DNA of 64,000 nt from NCBI GenBank assembly GCA_037975125.1, contig CM075862.1:18591338-18655337 (forward strand). The letters run 5' to 3'. The notes below the pieces were generated by a model. The model was not told the origin of the DNA and did not search any database. It worked only from the letters and a program-made list of their open reading frames with translations. This stretch comes from Latrodectus hesperus (Eukaryota; Arthropoda; Arachnida; Araneae; Theridiidae). Shown in pieces: positions 51,270 through 64,000 of the stretch. The position numbers were made by a program, and so were the translations under genes. Position 1 is the first letter of the stretch. The number at the start of each line of letters is the position of its first letter.

Positions 51270-54202
51270 TGTGACAAATCAAGAGGAAAAGGTTGGCCAG
51301 ATCTCACACTGTACACTGGGGCAAACATTTTCTCAATTGAAAATTGGAAGGTAGGAGATGAACTTTCCTGTTCTGACCATCAGTACATTACTTTTAAAAT
51401 CAAGACTGATACTACAATTATTACAAACCGAAGATACAAAACAAACTGTAGATTAAAAACTTCTCAAAATCAAATTCGACCCGATATTCTCTTGGAAATT
51501 CCAAAAATCCAGAATACAAAGAGAAGAGAAGAACTAGATTATATAGTCGAAGACAATAATAGCATAATTATTAAAACCTGTGATGATACATTAAAAGTAA
51601 AAATTGCTAAACTAAAAACTAATATAATCTGGTAGACTTCTTCACTAAGGCAAATGCGTCAAAACGTCAAAGCTTTGTGAAGACGCAAGAAGTCAACACC
51701 TGAACCAGCAAGAGAAAGAGCGCTTTAAGCTTATAAAAATGAGCTGGCTATTTATAAGCGTTTAATCTAAGAAGCCAAGCTAAACAGTTGGCGAAAATAC
51801 TGCACCAATAACAAGGAAGTATGTTGCACACTACAGAAGCTCGCTATGGGCAAAACATTCAAGCCAACTCTCTTAAAAGATAATGGTACAGGACCACAGC
51901 GCAAAAGACAAGTCTTAGTGGAAGACATTCTAAACAAAATAATGGCTTTTTGTTTTCTTGAAGAAGATACACCCTACCAAAAACAAATTCGAAATTCCCT
52001 AACATTAAATTCTACTCCAAATGACCAATTGTTCACAAAACAAGAAGTCACTCATGACATTAGAAGATTTAAAACAGGAGAGGCTCTGGGACAGGATGGT
52101 ATGGATAACACGCTTGTTAAGGTTAAACACTATGCTGAACCATCACTCTTTACGATATTATTTAATAGATGCCTGGAACTACACTGCTTTTCTCGTACTT
52201 ATAAAACGGCCAAATCATATTTTTTCTAAAAAATGGAAAAAAGTCAAACCAACCTGGATCCTACAGACCCATCTGTCTTCTGACTGCAATAGGTAATGTA
52301 TTGGAAAAATTACTTGTAGAAAGAACAAGTTACCATCTCGAAAATAATAAGAAACTGAGCAAACTGCAGTTTGGATTTCGAGCTTATAAATCAACAGAGC
52401 ATACTTTGAAAAATCTGATCAATAAGATTAAAGAAAATAAAAACAGAAGACACTACATCGTAGTAATCGGTCTAGATCTCAAAAGCGCTTTTGATTCAAT
52501 CTGGTGGCCAGGAGTGCTAGATAAAATGGTGAAGCTTAGCTGTCCCAACAATTTATTAAAAATGTGGGTACGCTTTCTCACCGATAGAAAGAGAATATTT
52601 AAAGATGATGGATGCTTTGTTCTACACTACCATAACAGAAGCTGTCCGTAGGGATCCTGTGGGGGACTACTGCTTTGGAACATATATTTTAACGATTTTC
52701 TTCTCCAGAAATGGCCAAATAACACATCTTTGCAAGCATTTGCCGATGATGCGCTGCTCATTGTTTCGGTAAAAATAAAACAGCAGTTCAAGCTAACAGC
52801 CAATATTACATTTTCACAGTTTGAAGATTTGTGTAAGGAGCACAACTTAACAATTGTTCATGAAAAGACTTGAACCATCTTTTTTGGCAGCAGCAAGAAA
52901 TGCTTAAAATCATATCTAAATATTGAAATTTGTGGACGAAGCATTAAAAAAGTTAAGGAAATGAAATATTTAATAATTCTCGATTGCAAGCTGTCTTGGC
53001 TTCCTCAAACCAGGCAACTAAAGATAAAACTATCACTAGTGTAAACAGCCTAAGATGAGTTCTGGCATTTACACCCCTGTAGAAACTGGGGTGTGAATGC
53101 CAGAATTCTTAAAATTTGGTATAAAACCATTTATGAAAAAATGATATGCTATGAATCATAGCAGCTGGGTGGAACCAATGACAAGCAGAAATATCAGACA
53201 ACTATCCAGCTTGCAGAGACATTTCACCTTAACCATAAATAGATATTTCCACATGACTTCTACGGCAGCCTTAAACATCTTGGCAGGAGCCTTTTCATTA
53301 CATTTAATAGTTCAACTAGAAGCAGCTAAATCTAATATTCTCCGGCATCAAGAAAAAACCATTTTATAACCCAGAAGACTTTGGAATTCCCTTTAGAACA
53401 TTATTCTACCCAGCAACACAGATGGAAGGAATAATGATTCCCACGTCAAATCCTATACAGTGCCTAGACATTCACCAACATTTTTCACTGATGGCTCAAA
53501 AATGGAAGACCAAGTGGGAGCAGCTTTCTGCATTTTCAAAAATGGATAGGAGAGAGGTTATTGGCAGGGACAATTAGGAAAAGCTAGCAGTGTTTTTCAA
53601 GCTGAATTGGTTGCGATTGATGAAGCTTTAAAATATATAGCCTAAAATAATTTATACAAGGCAATTATTTGGTCAGACAGCCAATCAACTCAGGTCAGAC
53701 ATTCAAAATCGACTCAGGACATGTAACAGTCGCAAAAAATTGAATTAAAATGGCCCAAATCATATTTGATTTCTAAATTACGCAACCACTTACTAATGGC
53801 CTGTTAACAATAATGGAATGAGGCAGAACAAGGTACATGGACACACAATCTTAAGCCCTCTGTCTCTCTCGATTTCCTAGTCAAGGAGCACAAAGAAGCA
53901 CAGTTTCTTTCTGGAATACTCTAACACCAGAGTATCTCAACAAAAGGGGTATGGTTCCAATTAGTGCTTGTTCATGCGATCAGGTTAGAACCATTGTACA
54001 TTACGTGTTCGAATGTTATTTCACAAATCAATGGTACATAAAAGCGCCTAAAAATTCGGAGGAACTTACTCCACTTCTCCACTATGATAGCAAAACTCGT
54101 TCTCTTCTGCATAAGATAAAGAACATAATCTCCTTTATCTATGAAAAAGGATCCGAACTATGTAAGGTTAATATCATAACTAAGCAGCGGATTTCATCAT
54201 AA
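51270..54202 (+). pseudogene. LINE ORF2: endonuclease end, reverse transcriptase, RNase H
   Basis: A single frame with four stops covers 51270-52229: GKGWPDLTL and SDHQYI (end of the APE-type endonuclease), then SWRKYC and MGKTFKP. After a frameshift near 52210 the RT core reads YRPICLLTAIGNVLEKLLVE at 52262, LQFGFRAYKSTEH, GLDLKSAFDSIWW (motif A Asp), SCP*GSCGGLLLWN (stop at the Gln codon) and FADDALLIV (catalytic DD). RNase H follows at 53481: FFTDGSKMEDQVGAAF, SSVFQAELVAIDEALKYIA and WSDSQST keep Asp, Glu and Asp. The end has CSCDQV...HYVFEC. RNase H plus layout suggests the I/R1/Jockey group. Many stops and frameshifts make it dead. Confidence 0.88.
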
Positions 54203-55459
54203 GAACAATTTGATAAAGGGTGAAAATCATTGTAAAATATTTCTCCACTGTTTTGTGATAAAGTATAATTAATTATTGTGTTTGTTTAGCAATCAGTTCT
54301 TGTAATTTTGATAATAAAAATTATTCAGATTTAGGTGCTGAAAAATATTATTTGACTCAGTACAACGTAATGTGCAATATTAAGTATTCTAGCATAGTTT
54401 ATCAATTAGTAATTTTAATGCCTAATTTTGCATTATATTTCCTAAACATTGTAAACCATTATAAACTGTGAACAGTCAATGCAGATTTTTTATGTGATGA
54501 AATAATGCATTGTAATATAGCACAATTAGCATTTGTGATATTCATGTGTATACTATCAATGCATAGGGTATGTTTGCACTTTTTCTAATACAATCTTCAT
54601 ATGGTACGTCACGTTATATACCTTTTCCTCTATCTAACCACTATAAAACTGTGTGTTTTTTGTCCAGACTGCTTTGAGTCTTCAGAAATACCCTATTTAG
54701 CAATCTTAGTGCAATATGTTTTGATTATTATTTCTGGTAATGTTAAAGTATCTGTAAAATATTTCGTTATTTTTTAACTTTTTTGAAGCAGTTTTACTTT
54801 TATTAAATATATTTATATTAATTAATTATTCAAAATAATTATATTTTGGTTCAATAATTTTACATTCTATCACCTACATCAAAAGTAAAATGGTCATTAG
54901 GATATCATCCATGCATATTTAAATTTAATTATCTGCGTGTAGACAATGCAGTCCTTTGGTATTGCGAAAAATGCTATGTTAAATTAAAGGGCTCAGTTAA
55001 AGCATGAGGAACGCAGTTAAGGCATAAGAGAGTTACTTGTACTGATTGAAAATCTGTCCAAGTTATTTACACAGTAGAAGAGTACTCTTCGACTTAAACT
55101 TAATTATATTGTTTGCATATATGTGTTATAAACTACTTATATCGTCTATTAGGAGCACGATCAAGATAACTAATTTGCATTTTTATTACCAAGGTTATAT
55201 GGAGTGTTAGGATAATCTATTTTTACAATTGTAGTGTAATATTTACCTCATGCCTCCTTCCATAGTTAAAATTTTGTAAATGTTTTGCAGTTGATGTTAT
55301 ATTTCCGTCAAATTCTTAATTTTAAACCTTAGAGATCTATTGCAATTTAATTTTGTTTTCGAATTTCTTGACAATTCTGTCATACTAGATGTATTACTTG
55401 GTGGAGATAACCTAATAAACTAAGGTACAGACGAGGTGTTCCGTTACGTATGTCTATGC
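51270..55459 (+). mobile_element. 5'-truncated LINE inside the Tc1-like element
   Basis: The 4190-bp insertion lies between two perfect 11-bp repeats. It begins inside the endonuclease domain (5' truncation, typical of target-primed reverse transcription) and runs through reverse transcriptase, RNase H and a C-terminal Cys/His motif. A 3' region of about 1.25 kb follows, with AATAAA at 55414-55419. There is no long polyA tail. The 3' boundary rests on the repeat alone. Confidence 0.8.
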
Positions 55460-55470
55460 GTTATGCATAT
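55460..55470. repeat. LINE target-site duplication, right copy
   Basis: GTTATGCATAT, identical to 51259-51269. Tc1-like sequence continues after it to the right terminus at 55580. Confidence 0.75.
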
Positions 55471-55582
55471 CATTTCGAAAAGCAGATCACTTATTGTTCG
55501 GTCGTGTTTCTCTCTGCTTACTGAGTTTTGTAACTTTCTGGCAATTTTTTTCGGTGTTGCATTTTTAATGTCGGGCAGTGTA

Positions 55583-61294
<5,712 letters not shown>

Positions 61295-61302
61295 TATTAT
61301 GG

Positions 61303-61609
61303 TGCCAAACAATGGCTGAGTGGTTAGCGCTCCTGACTCCTGAGCTGTGGGTCCCAGTTTCGAATCCCGGTTCGGGCATGGATGTTACTTTCTTTCTCTG
61401 TTCACTTTGTGTTTCTCTGTCCTTTTCTCTGTGATGATGTATGAATGTGGCCCATCCTATAAACGGGTTTATGGTGGTAGGGCGCAGACAACGCTACTCG
61501 CCTCGGTGACTTGGTTCACAGGTGCCCACTGGGTAACGACAAATGAATAGCAGGTTCTGGCCTTGTTGTGGCATAGGGTTCGTCACCCAAGTGCACGCCG
61601 TTAAAAAAA
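61303..61609 (+). mobile_element. tRNA-derived SINE, family A, complete
   Basis: The head has TGGCTGAGTGGTTAGCGCTC (A box) and CAGTTTCGAATCCCGG (B box), in a layout like a type II (Leu/Ser) tRNA. A CT-rich stretch follows, then the core CCATCCTATAAACGGGTTTA and the tail '...cttgttgtggcatagggttcgtcacccaagtgcac' with a short A7. Perfect 8-bp direct repeats TATTATGG (61295-61302 and 61610-61617) bound it. It is better preserved than the copy at 6222-6526. Confidence 0.93.
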
Positions 61610-61617
61610 TATTATGG

Positions 61618-64000
<2,383 letters not shown>

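Larger units (their letters stand above)
50567..55580 (+). mobile_element. Tc1-like transposon interrupted by a LINE
   Basis: The left terminus CATTATCCGATATTTAAAAT then GCAACACC pairs with the right terminus, whose reverse strand reads CACTGCCCGACATTAAAAAT then GCAACACC. Homology continues inward (GCCAGAAA). TA flanks both ends (50565-50566 and 55581-55582). Removing the inserted LINE and one copy of its target repeat leaves about 813 bp, so the Tc1 copy was itself internally deleted, keeping only the two ends of the transposase gene. Confidence 0.82.

Noticed and set aside
61305..61382. tRNA gene (and the other tRNA-like heads)
   Set aside because: The acceptor stem does not pair properly, and each tRNA-like part continues into a repeat body with target duplications, so these are SINE heads.

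Overview
This is a stretch of strongly AT-rich, gene-poor eukaryotic DNA with the look of an arthropod, most probably orb-weaver spider, nuclear intergenic region. The reasons are nine long (TA)n arrays, many tRNA-derived SINEs, Tc1/mariner DNA transposons, a decayed LINE with RNase H, and a gypsy-like LTR element whose Gag N-terminus is a lysine/glutamate-rich coiled coil of a kind common in spider genomes. The spider assignment is inference from recalled family resemblance; no search was run. I found no intact host gene. One 170-bp segment at 38,837-39,006 (minus strand) looks like a possible isolated exon.

Layout. 1-887: the 5' end of a minus-strand LTR retrotransposon (LTR, TATA box, polyA signal, primer-binding region, start of gag running off the window edge). 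6.2-9.6 kb: two SINEs, a Tc1-like 3' fragment abutting a SINE fragment, a 237-bp MITE and a decayed SINE. 10.4-12.0 kb: a 787-bp internally deleted mariner with long terminal inverted repeats, then a (TA)n array, then a truncated Tc1-like element starting at the array edge. 14.0 kb: a SINE with a perfect 14-bp target-site duplication. 19.4-21.2 kb: the 5' portion of a non-LTR retrotransposon (5' UTR, ORF1 with a zinc knuckle). 24.5 kb: a SINE splitting a (TA)n array. 28.3-34.4 kb: two copies of a ~400-bp SINE with a (CAA)n-type tail, and a chimeric SINE built from two families. 39.9-41.5 kb: a nearly full-length but dead Tc1-like transposon. 46.3-46.9 kb: a mariner-like relic. 49.0-49.6 kb: two more SINEs. 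50.6-55.6 kb: a nested structure in which a 4.2-kb 5'-truncated LINE (endonuclease C-terminus, reverse transcriptase, RNase H) sits inside a deleted Tc1-like element. 61.3 kb: a SINE with an 8-bp target-site duplication. (TA)n arrays punctuate the whole window.

Nothing here works as an operon or host pathway. The window is a record of transposition: autonomous elements (Tc1/mariner, LINE, gypsy) are broken, and the best preserved units are non-autonomous (SINEs, the deleted mariner, the MITE). The most informative observations are the LINE-in-Tc1 nesting, the chimeric SINE, and the SINE families that share a head and core but differ in their tails. I did not see a new defence system or host biochemical system.
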